Source: Yamagishiella unicocca (Eukaryota > Chlorophyta > Chlorophyceae > Chlamydomonadales > Volvocaceae). From it: a stretch of 64,000 nt of DNA. Below the pieces are notes generated by a model. The model was not told the DNA's origin, did no database searches, and saw only the letters and a list, made by a program, of their open reading frames with translations. Positions within the stretch are counted from its first letter, which is position 1. Every line of letters begins with the position of its first letter. Below, in pieces: positions 42,301 to 54,500 of the stretch. Where the stretch lies: contig BDSL01000001.1 in the NCBI GenBank assembly GCA_003116995.1, positions 3,286,001 to 3,350,000 on the forward strand, given 5' to 3'. Made by a program: the position numbers and the translations under genes.

Positions 42301-45300
42301 TTCGGTCCTGGCTCGTCTCCACCGAGCCGCCAGGGACCACACGGTCACCAAGCGCGCAGGTGTGCGCCTGCGGCCACCCGCGTCACTAACTCGGCAATCG
42401 CTGGCCTTGCCTCGCTGGTTGCTTCGCTCCCTTAGACTATGCACCGTCCCTATAAGAACCGCGCTCCCTTGCCTGCTGTTGCTGCCCTGCTGTTGCTGCC
42501 CGCAGAGCTGGATCGCGACCTGGAGGTGCAGGTCAACGCCGTGTGGCGCCAGATGCGGGCGGAACGCGCCGACTCGCTGTTCGGCATGCCCGAGGGCGGG
42601 GCCGTGGCGCCTGCGCGGCGCTGGCGGCCTGTGCTGCAGGCGCTGGTGGGCATCATCAAACGTAACACCAACGAGGCGGAGAGGCAGAGCCAGGTGCGTG
42701 AGCGAGCGCACGGCGACACCAGCCCTCCATGGTACTGGACATAGCCCTTGACCGCCCACCTCGCCTGTCCACGTGCTCTCCTGCTGTGAACCTCTCAGGC
42801 TCTGGAGCAGGCCCGTGACCGCGCTGCCAGCATGGAGGCTCAGGTGGTGCGAGCCAACGAGCTGGCCAGCAGCCTGGCTGCGCACCAGCAGCTCAAGGCG
42901 GCGCACATGACCGAGCTGGAGGAGAGCCACCGCAGCATCTCCCTCATGGACCAGGCGCTCACGGTGCGTCCTGTCCGGCCTTGACATGTCCGGGGGCCCG
43001 GTGGTTCGAGGGAAACCCGTGGTGTATTCGGGCACGTAAGAGCTTGACTGCGGTGCGCGCTGCGGCGGGGCCTAGGTCATGGGGGCCGGCTACACGGCCG
43101 CATCCCGGGCCCCACAGTGACGCCCACTTCAGCCTGGTCCCCTCCATCTCGTGCAGGGTGCTCCCTCCTGCGCACCTGCATCACCACACCCTCACCGCAC
43201 CCGCCTCACGCCCTCATCACCTGCTGCGCAGGAGCTCAACCGCGAGTGCCAGAGGCTGCACCGCCAGCTGGAGGAGCTGACGGCAGCGCACAAGGCCCTC
43301 GCGGCGGAGGCGACATCGCGCGAGGCGCGGCTGCAGGCCCAGGCGGCGGAGCGCGAGATGCAGCTACAGGTGCAACAGAGCGCTGTAGTCCTTTCCGTTT
43401 GCACCGGCTGGATAGCCTCAGCGCGCACAGCTTATGCCGCGCTGTCACCCGCGTGGATCTCCCCACGAGCCTGAAGGCATGACGGCGAAGGACGCCTGCG
43501 CACCCGTTGTCCCGGCCGCCTCCCTCTCGGCCTCACACCGACCCACCTCTCCTCTCCCCTCAGGCGCAAGTTGCGGACCGGGAGGAGGGGCTGCGCGCCG
43601 CCATCGGCGAGCACGACAAGCGGCTGCAGACGCTGGCTGGCGAGTGGGAGGCCCGGCTGCACTTGCAGGTGGCGGAGCGGGACGCGCGACTGCACTCCGC
43701 CGTGCTGGACGCGGAAGCCAAGCTGCAGGCCACGGTGTCGGAGAGGGAGGCGCGACTGGTGGCGGCGGTCGCGGATGGCGAGGCGAGGTTGCACAAGGTG
43801 CGCGGCCTGGTGTGGGAATGCGCGCCCCTGTCTCTGCCCCTGAACGTGACCTTGCATGCGTATTGCGGACATACTCGTGCCGAAAGCCGGCCGCGGTGCG
43901 CCTGGCCCATTGCGCCGCGTGTTACACTTGTGTATGTACTCATCGTAATTGTTCCTCGCTGGCCGCCGTGCCGTGCCGTGCAGACTGTGCTGGACGCGGA
44001 TGCCCGCTTCCACGAGGCGATCGCGGACCGGGAGGCCCGGCTGTCGGCGCTTCTGAGGGAACGCGACTCGCTGCAGCGGCAGCTGACGTCGCTGAGCGCC
44101 CTCCAGTCGGAGGACAAGCAAGAGCGCGACGTGCTGCGGCTCAGGGTGAGAGCTCGGGCTGTGTCGGTAAGGTCGACGACGTGGCAAACGGGAGCAAGGA
44201 ACACGAAGCAGCATACCGTATCCCTGCAGGCACTGTGGGGCTTGCAGATGTTATGTAGGCGCGCGCTTAGGTATTTACAGGCGCGTGCTCGATCCTTGCA
44301 ACTGCCCGTTGCAGGCGCATGCCCGCGACCAGCTGCTTAACATCGCCTGGACCGAGGTGCGCGCCGTGAAGCAGGCGTGTATGGCCGGGGGCTCGTCACC
44401 CCCTCGCGCGCAACTGACGTCATCCCAGTCCCCGAGCTCTGCGGGCGTCTACGGCGGCTCCTCGGCGGCATCGGACCCGGACGGCATCCTGGACTGGGGC
44501 GAGCCGCAGTGCCAGGAGAAGCTGCTCAAGGGGCTCACGACGGTTCGCGTGCAGGTGGGGGCGAGGTGCTGGTGGTGAAGACCGGATGAGGCCACGTGCA
44601 CATCATAGTATTGGCAGGACAGCTGTAGCGTGAGGCTGTCCGACTGCCCGCGGCGTCCTCAGCCGGGTGCGAGCCTAGCATACTTGCATGCTACGTCTCG
44701 TTGGCATCTAGCATCACTTGCACGTTGCCTCTCGTTGGCATCTAGTACCGGCTGCTCCCCCGGGTACGGCAAGGCACCCTGCTGTGGTGGTGGCCGCCTC
44801 CATCCTCGGAACCCCCGCCCCACCACCAGGTGGGCAAGCTGCAAGCGGAGCTCAGCGGCCTGCGCTCCGGCGTGGGGCTGTCCGAGGAGCTGACGGGGCA
44901 GCTGGCCGCCGCGAAGGCCCGCCTCGCGGAGGCGCAGCGCAGCGCGGAGGAGCTGTCGTCGCGAGCGGCCAGTCTGGAGCTGGAGCTGCGGGACGAGCAG
45001 CAGGCCAGGTCAGGCGGGGGTTCGAGGGAAACCAGGTCAGGCGGGGTTCGAGGGAAACCCGTCAGGCGGGGGGGGGTGCCGTACTGCGTGTATGAAGGTT
45101 GCAGGCAACGTGGGTGGCGTTATGGCGGGTAGGGTGGGTGGGTTGCTGGTCTTGGCACGGTGCGGGGGCACGAAGGTAAGAAGATACCGGGCCGTATGAC
45201 GGACAGTGAAACTAGGTCATGGGTGATTATGCCCAGGCAGGAACTCCCTTTTACTTAGATAGCCTCCGTAGTTGTTTACGCAATCCTACCTGCGCTCACA

Positions 45301-48203
45301 CGCCTATCGCCTTCGTCCAACACTGACATGCAGGTCAAGCCTGCAGCACCAGCTTGCCAGCAGCGAGGGCGCGGCGGGCGCTTTGCAGTCGTCGCTGCAG
45401 GAGGCGCGCCACGTCATCACGTCGCTGCAGGAAGAGGTGGCGGTGCTGTCCAAGTCACGTGACACGTGGAAGGTACGGCTCTGGCCTACGGACTCAGCCA
45501 CCTGAGCTCCGTCCCCGCCCATGTAACACCACCTCCCCATCCCTCGAGCTTCCTTGTACACGGGCTTTACGCACAACCCCACCCCTTGGTTGCGTCAGGA
45601 TACGGCGACGCAGCAAGAGGCCCAGTTGAGGGAGTTGTACGCGGAGGGCGAGGGGCGCGCCGGGGAGCTGTCGCGGCTGCGCGCCGAGGCCCAGTCGGCC
45701 ACCACCGAAGCCAGCGGCGCCTCGGCGCGCGTCCGGCTACTGGAATCGCAGCTGCAGGCGAGTTGGGAGCTGGTGTCCGCTTAGGGTTGCGCTCCTGGGC
45801 TCTGCCTTGGAGCCATACACAAAATGGCTACGAAATCGGGAAGGCGCGGAAGTTACCTGCCGTCGGTTTAGAACCCGAAACCGTGCCCGCTTTAGCTGCA
45901 GACCTTGTCGGTGTCGTGGACCCGCAGGACGCCCAGGGCCAGGTGGACACGCTGAGCGCCCGCTTGTCCGCCACGGATAAGGCCCTGGCTGACGCCAACA
46001 CGCGCGCCGCGTCGCTCAACGGCCAGCTGGTGCTGGCGGACAGCGAGTCGCGGCTGAAGACGCAGGAGCTGCTCGCGCGCGTCCAGGCGGCAGAGGATGG
46101 GGAGAGGCTGGCCAAGGTGTGCAGGCGGGGCGCGCTGAGGGGCGTGAGCAGAAGGGGCGCACCATCTAGGCACGGTGCTCTCGATTGAGGGTTGCAGTGA
46201 CCCCAGTGACCCCTGTGGTCGCGCGTGCAAACCTCCGGCCGACCTCCGGCTTATTGCCTAGGCTTCGAGAACGTTCCCTGCGACGGTCATAGGGGGCACT
46301 GCCGCACCACGCCGCTCCCACGGATCCCGCTGGTGCCCCTGGCCTCTGCGACACAGGCCAACGCCAAGGAGGCTATGGAGAGACTGGAGTCCCGGCTGCG
46401 CGAGGCCACCGAGCAGGGCGGGAAGCTGGTGGCGGACTTGGACATGCTGCGCGCCGAGCGTACGGACGCGCAGCTGAGGGTGAGTGAGCAGCGGCGAGGA
46501 CGGAGGGGACACCGCGCGGGCTGCTTTCAGTCAGTCGATGGCGGCGGCGCGAAACTACCGCAAACGCAGGTCCTGTTACTCTGGCCTACCCGCCCGTCGC
46601 CGTCCCCCAGGCCGATGACATGCAGCGGCACATGATGGAGGCGCGCGCTCGGCTGGCAGACTCTGACCACGTGAGCAAGCAGCTGCACAAGCTCATGGGC
46701 GAGCGGGACACGCTGCAGGAGCAAGTCAACACCCTGCGCAACGCAAACATGCAAGGTAGGCGGTGCGGCGGCCGGTAAGGGGGCTGTGGGGCAACGAAAA
46801 CTGCCGCCGCTCCCTCCGTGTCCACATTTCAAGCTGGGGCCCTGGTCGTTGGGTGCCTATCTGCGTCTTGCTCAGCACGGCGCAAGCCCTATGTACACAT
46901 CCTGCTGCGTAAGCGATTCTCCTAGTCGGTGTCCCCTGCCGTCAGGATCCCCTGACGTCAGCGTTCCCTGATGCCTCTATTGCAGCCTCGGACGAGGTCC
47001 GGTCCTTGCGACGGATGCTGGACAGCACCCAGGAGCAGCTGCAGCGGATGACGGACGAGAAGATGCGGCTGGCGGCGCAGGTTGAGGGGCAGCGGCTTGA
47101 GGCAATCATGAACAACATGGCGCCTAGGACCAGCGGCAGGATCGGAGCGCTGGCTCGCCCCGGAGGCGGTGTTGGCGACATGGGCATGACCGTTACGGCT
47201 GATGCGCAACGGGCGGCGCCGGCTGCTTTTGCCAGGTGAGCCTGTGCGTTGGGTGCTGAGGGTGCGACAGCTCGGTGCGGAGGTTCTTTGCATGGCCGAG
47301 CTTGAAGGCGCTCGTTGCAATGTGTCAACCCCGCCCACACGGTTTGCGTTTCAATGGAGACGACAACTCAATACATTGCCGGGTTGCTGGGTCGCGAAAC
47401 GTTTGCGTAGAGGCCTCGCTCGCTCGCTCGTCCATGCTTTTGTCTCACCATTCGCCGTACCACTCACGGCGCTGCAGGGCGTACACGGGCCTGTCTTTCA
47501 CCGGCGTGGGGAGCTACGCACCGCCGTCGCTGGGAGCTAGCCCCTCAATGCCCTCGGTGACGCGCCCTGCTGGAGGTTACGGAGCAGCAGCGGCCACGCC
47601 GTACACACCCACCAGCACCACCACCACCACCACCTCCGCGTCAGTATACGAGGCGACCTTCAAACAGGGCGCGGGCCTAGGCACCAACCTGGGCTTGGGC
47701 AACTCCTACGGCGGAGGCGGAGGCGAGGACCCGCTAACAACGGTGCGAGTGCACGTTAGGACGTCGCCCCCACACGCCCACACCTCAGGCGGAGGGTTGC
47801 GTTAGGTTTCGCTTCCGCTGGCTTGAAGCAGCTTGAAGCATCAACTGGCCGTCGAGGCAGCTGTTGAATGGCCTGGATGCAACGAGTGCGCCGGCTTGGC
47901 CCCTCGACTACCGCAATCGGACGGATTGGCAATCGCTGTGTATGTGTGTAAGGAGCGAGCCGCTTGGAGAAGAAGGCCGTCGATGCGGGCTTGGCCGGCA
48001 TCATCTACATCACGCGGACCGGCTGTGAGGATGTGCTGCTGGTCTTGAAGCCTCCCACGCCGCAACGGACATGGCCTCTGGGCGGAACGAGGCCGCTCGG
48101 CAATGTCGTCACTCGGCAGCTTCACGGGGCGTACGAGGGGTCATCTGCTCCACGTCTCACAACGGAACATCAGGCGCTAGTGCAGGCACTTGCAGCAAAA
48201 TAA
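36323..48203 (+). CDS. Kinesin-like protein with degenerate motor and long coiled coil
   Basis: Twenty-nine exons join in phase to about 1874 residues (first exon 36323-36400, last 47970-48203). The N-terminal 360 residues have the order of a kinesin motor: VQAAVRIRPAVR; FDFVADEGASQEVTF; a Walker A loop at 67-80 reading AYGAGSTGKSHTLE instead of AYGQTGSGKTYTM; GAIPRAMHAICKNL; RDSPLTRWLKGCLDASGSIL; and TLATLSFVNRLR. Switch I (SSRSH) is absent, and switch II (DLAGSE) is replaced by ELSAPE at 236-241. K75-S76 remain, so nucleotide binding is possible but motility is doubtful. An Arg/Glu-rich single-helix segment follows, then about 1200 residues of coiled coil and a Gly/Thr-rich tail. Exon 5 is only 27 nt. 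The last exon is less certain. Role unknown; microtubule or flagellar scaffolding is a guess. Confidence 0.85.
37848..38009 (+). repeat. 9-bp microsatellite, 18 copies
   Basis: TGTTACATG repeated 18 times in intron 6 of the kinesin-like gene. Because 9 is a multiple of 3, several frames stay open and translate as CYM, HVL, VTC or VTH repeats; these are not proteins. The minus strand reads TGTAA in every unit. Confidence 0.98.
44682..44745 (+). repeat. 30-bp direct repeat, period 34
   Basis: Copies at 44682-44711 and 44716-44745, ending CTCGTTGGCATCTAG, in intron 20 of the kinesin-like gene. Confidence 0.9.
45004..45072 (+). repeat. 26-27 bp repeat duplicating a splice donor
   Basis: CCAGGTCAGGCGGGG plus TTCGAGGGAAACC occurs twice, and a third partial copy follows. 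The first copy contains the exon 21 donor (45009); the second copy repeats it 27 bp downstream (45036). Confidence 0.9.
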
Positions 48204-48500
48204 GGTGCAGACACCTCGCACCGGTGGAGACGCCACCTGGCGCAAGCGCCGGCCGGCTGTAGTGCTATTCTCGGACCCCCACTGCGCCCTAACGGCATTG
48301 GCGTGACTCCCATCGCGAGCTCAATACAGATGTGGTTTTTCGGGACAAGACGGACCAAGCAGGTGCATGCGTTTTAACTTTGTTACAGTCGGTGACGTGG
48401 AGAACCAACGCAATGGCGATTCCCCCGTAGTGTACTTTGGTTTCCCGCCACTGTTCCGTATGTTTCAGTGGTACCAGGCTGGGAAAGGCGAACGATGCCG

Positions 48501-50367
48501 TCATCTCCGCTTCTTGCGCGGGGATGGCGTGTTGCTGATGGAGGCCCGCACAGAGCGCGGCTGGGTCGCACTCTTGCTGCCTCCGGTTGCATTGCCGGCT
48601 ACCGCTTTCGCGCTTGAACTTGCATCCGAACCGGCGGGTTGTTGCGGCTGGTGTGGACCAAACACCGCCGTCACGCACAGCAGGCCCATGAACGCAATGG
48701 TGGGCAAGGGCGTGCAGGCGGTCTGGAATATCGACCAAATGAATAGCGCCAGCCCAACCAGCGACACCGGGAGGTTCGGCACCTGCATGCGTGGGTGGTC
48801 GGCGTGCGTCATAGTCCACACCGGGGAGCCGCCAGCATGGAAGCGGGAGCTGTTGTGAGATATGCGATGTAATGCCCGGGCCTCGAACACAAGGACACGT
48901 GACTGGCACCTGCGGTTTGTAATTGGGTACGTGTTATATGTACCGTGTTTCTGGTGCCGGGCTCGAGTGAGCGCTGCACAGCGGCGACCTCGCGTGTGAC
49001 GATGTGACACAAACTACCTAGCTGCCAGGGTGCACCCGTGCAGGAGGGAATGCCTAGTCGTTCGGGCATCTAAAGGCCATATCCTCAACGCGCGGTTTAC
49101 CGGTATCCCCAGCAACCATGACATTTCACTGCCGAGGTGGTTCCAAGCACTGGCCGCAAGGAACAACCGATCGCATGCGGGCGCACTGGCAGCGAGACGT
49201 GCAGCCTGGGGGTCATTACGGGTTGCCGGTGACGATACGTGTCGGATGCGGCATGGGGGCCTACCCACCACCGGTAGCGCGACGGCACTCGTCAGCAGCA
49301 TGCCACTCGCCACTGCCAGCATTCCGGCCGAAGACCCAGCGGCTTCGTAGAACGGGTCCACCATGTGCATGTACTCGCAAGCCTGCATCAAGGCTGCGGG
49401 CCGATGGGTGCCGACCGTCAGTCGAACAGCTCGCGAGCCCAGCTCGCCCGCGGCGGGAGCGGACATCGTGCACGTATGCAAGGCGTTCCACGGTCAGGCC
49501 TGTACCCATCGGTGCGCATCCATGAGGCCGCACGTAGCTGTAACAAAGAGGCCGACCAACCTATGGAATAGTGTTAGGCACAAGACATCGTGTCGGCACG
49601 TGGGGACGTAAGAGTGATGGGGGCATACGCGTCGCACACTCGGGTAGCACGAAAGGTCGTGGTGAATGGGAGAAAGGTTTGGCTACGGGAAGCGGAGTAC
49701 GCGATAGGAGCTGGATGGGCTCCCACCATGACACTATCCGCGTGCCGGGTGCGGACATTCGGCACGCGGATGGTGTCATGGTAGGAGGCGGGCAGTGCGT
49801 GCGTACATCTCCGAGGTGCAGCAGCAGCGAGCCCATTGCGGCGTGGGGTACGTGGGAATGTAGCAATGGGCGTGCAAGGTTTCAGGCAGGAGTCCTGAAC
49901 GTAGAATGTGGATGGGGGTCTGCGGCAGCTGGACACCGCTGGACATGGCGCAAGCATTATTCGTTCTTAACTCACACATGCACACTGGCGCCTGCTGCCG
50001 GCCCGCACCAATAGCAAACACAACATGTCGCCGACACGCGCATACCTTTGCCATCCACGAGGCGCGAAGGTTCGCAAGAACTGCTGCGCTGAAGGCAAAA
50101 AAAGAGCTGCTTGGATGCTAGCTTCCACCACGCGCCCGGAACGAGGACTAGCCGCATCGCCGGTGCGTAGTCGGCATAATTTGCGAGTACACCTATAGCT
50201 GCTACTTCTACAGCGCTGAGAGGCACGTCCACTACGCGTTGATTATGCGTTATTGGAATCGTGAATAAGGGCGTCTGGAAAAGGACAAACAACGCGAAGC
50301 ACAGGCCGCAGAGACGCTGAACCGGGCTAACTACCCGGCTCCTTTTCTTCCTGCTTAGGAACGCCAT
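48501..50367 (-). CDS. Four-helix membrane protein, paralogue 2 (unknown family)
   Basis: I do not recognise this family. Three minus-strand exons join in phase to 241 residues: 50046-50367, 49272-49393 and 48501-48782. After a basic start (MAFLSRKKRSRVV) come four hydrophobic segments: CGLCFALFVLFQTPLFTI, a weaker one near MRLVLVPGAWWKL, GMLAVASGMLLTSAVAL, and VSLVGLALFIWSIFQ continuing into AFMGLLCVTAVF. The C-terminus is polar and ends in basic RKKRR. Length, helix order and exon 1 pattern (basic start, ALFVL, a PG before the second helix) match the neighbouring gene, so the two are tandem duplicates. The basic tail could be an ER-retention signal or a membrane-surface contact, which is inference. 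TTACA, the minus-strand poly(A) signal, lies near 48384. Confidence 0.65.
49725..49782. repeat. 23-bp inverted repeat (hairpin)
   Basis: Arms 49725-49747 and 49760-49782 (core ATGACACTATCCGCGTGCCG) are reverse complements with one mismatch, separated by a 12-base loop. It lies in intron 1 of membrane paralogue 2. Confidence 0.9.
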
Positions 50368-50618
50368 GGAGACAACAGATACATGTCCAGGATAGGAGTG
50401 CTTTCCGTGCTGTAGCCTGCATGGCTGATGGCTCGATGTCATGCTACGGGATACCGGTACGGGGCGCAACACACGACAGAAGGACCACTTGCACACCCAT
50501 CTGTTACATGCCGTTCACAAACGCATAGTATGCAAAAGGACACACTCATCACTCCATGCCAATGAAAAAAATACGCTTGGCATTTTCAACCTCTCACTCG
50601 CGTGGACTGCCCTAACAA

Positions 50619-51400
50619 CTACCTGGTCTTCTTAGGTTCCGCTACCACTTTTTCTACTGCAGATTTTGGTGCTGCCACTTTTGGCTCTGCCTTTGGTGGG
50701 ACCTCTGTTGTGTCGTCGTCGCCGCCGTCCGCCAATATGATGTACACCGCAATCATCAAGGCAACGCACATATTCGTCGTGTAAATCGCTTCACATCCCA
50801 TTTTGTGGGTAGTATATGCCAAACCCGCGTATCCCACACCGAGACCCATCGTGCCATCGAGGACTGCCGAAGTAAACGAAAAGACCGTCGCCGCGGCTGC
50901 TGCCGCTTGTACGAATGGGCGAAGTTCACCCATTTTGTCCACGAAGACGTCTACCTGCTCCAAGGGAAAGGAGGCATGCGAATATGGTTATTTTCATGTG
51001 CGGTGGGCAACGTGTCCCCACCTTTGCTAACCTTGTCTTCGATATTGGCTCGCTCCAGCATGCTAGTCCAATCCATAAGCTTACTCCAGTCGCAGGGATT
51101 CACCAAGCTCGGGTTAACGTAGCAGGCGTCGATCATCAAAACAACTGACTCGAAGAAAGTCCCCGGCAACATTATGTAGTTGGCATAGGGAGTCCATTGC
51201 TGATTTGTTTTGATTAAACCAACAGCCACGACTTGCAATGGGCTCCAGCGCTGCGTCCGGACCGTATCATCGCTGAACTCCACCAGAAAGCTGAACGTTG
51301 GAGCATGCATCAGTACAAACAGTGCTAGCGCAATGCCTGCAATCCTCTGCTGCCATGTTAGGCGGGATCTCTTCCTGATACCGCTAAAAAGAGAAGGCAT
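50619..51400 (-). CDS. Four-helix membrane protein, paralogue 1 (unknown family)
   Basis: I do not recognise this family. Two minus-strand exons (51032-51400 and 50619-50954) join in phase to 234 residues. A basic start (MPSLFSGIRKRSRLTWQQR) leads into IAGIALALFVLMHAPTFSFL. A second hydrophobic stretch follows near YIMLPGTFFESVVLMIDACY. In exon 2 come AAAAAATVFSFTSAVL with GTMGLGVGYAGLAY, and a last helix NMCVALMIAVYIILADGG. The C-terminus is charged and Lys/Pro-rich (PKSAVEKVVAEPKKTR). Codon use is less GC-rich than in most genes here. The intron donor is GTTAGC rather than the usual GTGCGT or GTGAGT. It lies 188 bp past the ZW10 stop on the same strand. TTACA lies near 50504. Topology and function are unknown. 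Confidence 0.7.
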
Positions 51401-51550
51401 TTACTCAATCGTGGGATTGTGAAGAAGGTACCGGTCCTGGGGAGAGAGAAATAGATAGTTAAAGAGGGTTCAAATGTATTACACTGGCAGCTACCCTTCA
51501 CGGGATCTTTGGGAATCAAACCGCCGCCGAAGGTTTTGGCCTCGTGGTGG

Positions 51551-51555
51551 TTACA
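51551..51555 (-). terminator. TGTAA poly(A) signal of ZW10
   Basis: TTACA on the + strand is TGTAA on the transcribed strand, 34 bases past the ZW10 stop. A second copy lies near 51479. Assignment is by position. Confidence 0.45.
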
Positions 51556-51588
51556 TTGGCCTCGACTGTTACCTCAAAACTGCCAAGC

Positions 51589-54500
51589 TCATCGCAGCTT
51601 CTGCAGCATGGCTCTCCTGCCTGGCGAGTCCTCGCTGATTGACAACAAAAGGTGCTCTAGCTCTGATGGTGCAAGGGCTTCCAAGTCGCCGCGATCCCAA
51701 GCGTCGCTGATGGAGCTGATCGTGTCGCTGGCGACCACCTGTAAGACGCAGCGCAGCTTGCGAATCTGGTTCGCCCGGGCGGTGACGGCTGTAACCACCT
51801 GCACAGCATCCCGGGGAGTCGTCAAGGCGTCAGGACAGGGCAGAACCAAGCTCCCAACCGGCACAACCAAACAACGACGCACAAACACATACCGAAACCA
51901 ATGCCAGGACAACCCGGAGGAAGGGTGTACCATGTTTTTTTATACCCAGCTGACAATAAGTTCACCCTTCCCTTCACGCATCCTACCGGTAATCACGACA
52001 CCGACATCCAACACTCCGAAACGAGCGTCTTGGTTGCAACCACAAGCCCAGGCAGGTCATCCCTGCCGACCCATCGACATGCTCACCGCGTCCAGCGGAA
52101 TCCCGGACAACTCCGGCCCCGCCCCCCGAGCCGCCGCCAGCCAAGCCTCCCCGGCGCCCTCCGCCAGTGGCCCCAGCAGCGCCGCCAGTTCAACACACTC
52201 GTCGTGAGCCATGTCACTGCGGACGGAGCCACCAGAGCAGGCGCAAGGGGCGACTTCCCGTTCAGCACAAGATGTGTAGGAACCAGGAGGATACGTTCGG
52301 CCCGCCAGGTGTACTGTACACACGGGGCAAGCGTCTGGCAACCCCTGCACGCCGAGAGTTCCCAGCGTCCTTAGCTGGGGGGGCATTGGTGACGACGCCA
52401 CATCAGGTCCCGCAGCTGGGTCAGCGACATCCAGGACGCCTCTCCCCGGGCCCCGCATACTCCCGCACCTCTTCGCCAACACCGCCGTGGTAAGGTGGCC
52501 GCCGATGTGGTTGAGGACCGCCGCCGCCATGGCCACCCCGTCCTCGGGCGTCAGCACCTCCGTGACTGCGCGCCCTAGCCGCCCCAGCGAGTGCAGCAGC
52601 TGCTGGATGGTGCGCCGGTGCCGCATGCCCACCTGCGCGGCGGGAGGCGGGACGGGGCCGCCCACAGACCAGGGGAGGAACACACGGGAGGAGCGCGTCA
52701 TGCGCTGCGGCCTACCGGGCCGAGGCCGCCACAGGTGACGAGCGAGGAAATAGCGGCAAGGGCGAACAGACCGCATGCACGGGTTAACTCGCAAACAGAT
52801 GGTACTGGTACTGGTACATGCGAGGAGGACAGGCTGAAGCACGGCAGGAGATGGGGGAAGAGGGAGGGCGCTAGGCTCGCACCTTGGCGTCCGAGGCGCC
52901 CACGTTGCGCAGGCCGTCCAGCCCCGCCAGAATCTCGTCCAAGCTGGCGTACTGGTGTTGGAGCTGCACGGCAGGGCGGCAAGCATAGCGTCGTCAGATA
53001 TGGGGGGCAGAGCGCACCACGACAGCCCCAACACGACGTGACGCGCCCTGTCATATCTCGCGGCCCACCTCACAACACTACGCGCTATGCTTTGAAGCGG
53101 GCCTGGCAACCCACGCGCGATCCCAACCCGTGACCTACCGTAACTTTGGATCGCCGCTGGGAGCCTGGATGATCCCACTCCCACACACGCAAACCCTGAT
53201 ATCCCGTTAGCCCCTCACCACGACCGACACACCTGCCCGCGCATCGCCATCCGTGCCGCCGCGCGCAGCTGCAGCGCCTCCGCCATCAGCCCCGGCACCG
53301 CCGACTCGCCGCTTGCCGCCTCCAGCGCCGCGCCGTACGCCTGCGACAGCAGCAGCAGCATCGCCGCCAGGTGCTGCAGGTCGTTGACGGCCAGCAGCCC
53401 CAGCTGCGGCACCTCCAGCTGCTCGGCAGAGGCGGTGGCCAGGGGCGGCAGGGTGCGGGCCATCAGGGCGATGCTGCTTACCGCGCTGAGCAGGGCGCGG
53501 GACACAGCGCGGCTGCCTGAGGGGCCGGGTCGCACCGGGGGATGGGAGGAGATGGGGGAGAGAAGAGACGGGGATTTGCTGATGCCATTGCAGGCGCTGA
53601 GACGGACATGCTCAGCATGCGTTGGGAACTGCAACAAGGACGGCGCCGGGCGCGTAACGATGAGTGGAGTGAGGTGTGGAGGCGAATGTGGATGCGGCGG
53701 ACAGCGAGGAACCTGTTCGTCGGAACGAGCTGGCCGCATCCATTTCCATGCATCGTGGCGCAATCCCGCCCGTCATCTCCAATGGTTCCCCACCTCCGCA
53801 TGCGTCCTCCATGAGTCCCGTCACCAGCTGCACCAGGTCGTTCATGCGCCGGGTCACCAGGTAGCGCCCGGCAGCCAGCGGGGGTCCGTCGCTATGGCAC
53901 CCCCCGGGGGGGTCCTGCACCTCCCAGTCCTGACGAGGGCGGGGCGGCGGCGGCAGCAACCGGGACAAAGGTTGGGGGAGGGTGCTGAAGACAGCGGCCA
54001 GGGTCTTAGGCATGAAAGGCCAGGGTGCAGGCGGATTCAGACCTCGGCACCTGTTCATGCATTTACGCCGCGGGTCTCAACCGCTCCTCGCACCCTTCAA
54101 TCCGACCCCACCTGCATCTCCAAACGTGTATGTCAAACGGGTTCCTAATCGGCTTCCTAGTCCACGGGCTTTCCGCAAACACCCCACCCCACCTGCAGCT
54201 CCCCCGCCGCCAGCCGGCGGTAGTACTCCTCGTCCACCTGCAGCGACTGCCCCGCAACCACCGTCTCCCAGGTGGGGCCCGGGGCGGCACCCGGCGCAGC
54301 CTGCACCTTGCTCGGCCCCACCAGCAGCTGCCGGGCGCGCTCCAGGTACTTCTCCTGCCGACTGGACAGCGCGTGCCGGGCCAGGGTCTCAACGGCGGGG
54401 GCCAGGTAGGGCTCTGCGGGTGGGCGGCAGGGCGGCCTCGCATTGGAAAGGGGCACCTATCCTAACGCGGACGTGGCAAGCGAGATTGGTTTGTCACTAG

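Noticed and set aside
47743..47805. Read-through ending of the kinesin-like protein at 47805
   Set aside because: A good donor (GTGCGAG) at 47743 and a well-behaved open exon at 47970-48203 in matching phase favour splicing, though the acceptor (GGAG) is unusual.
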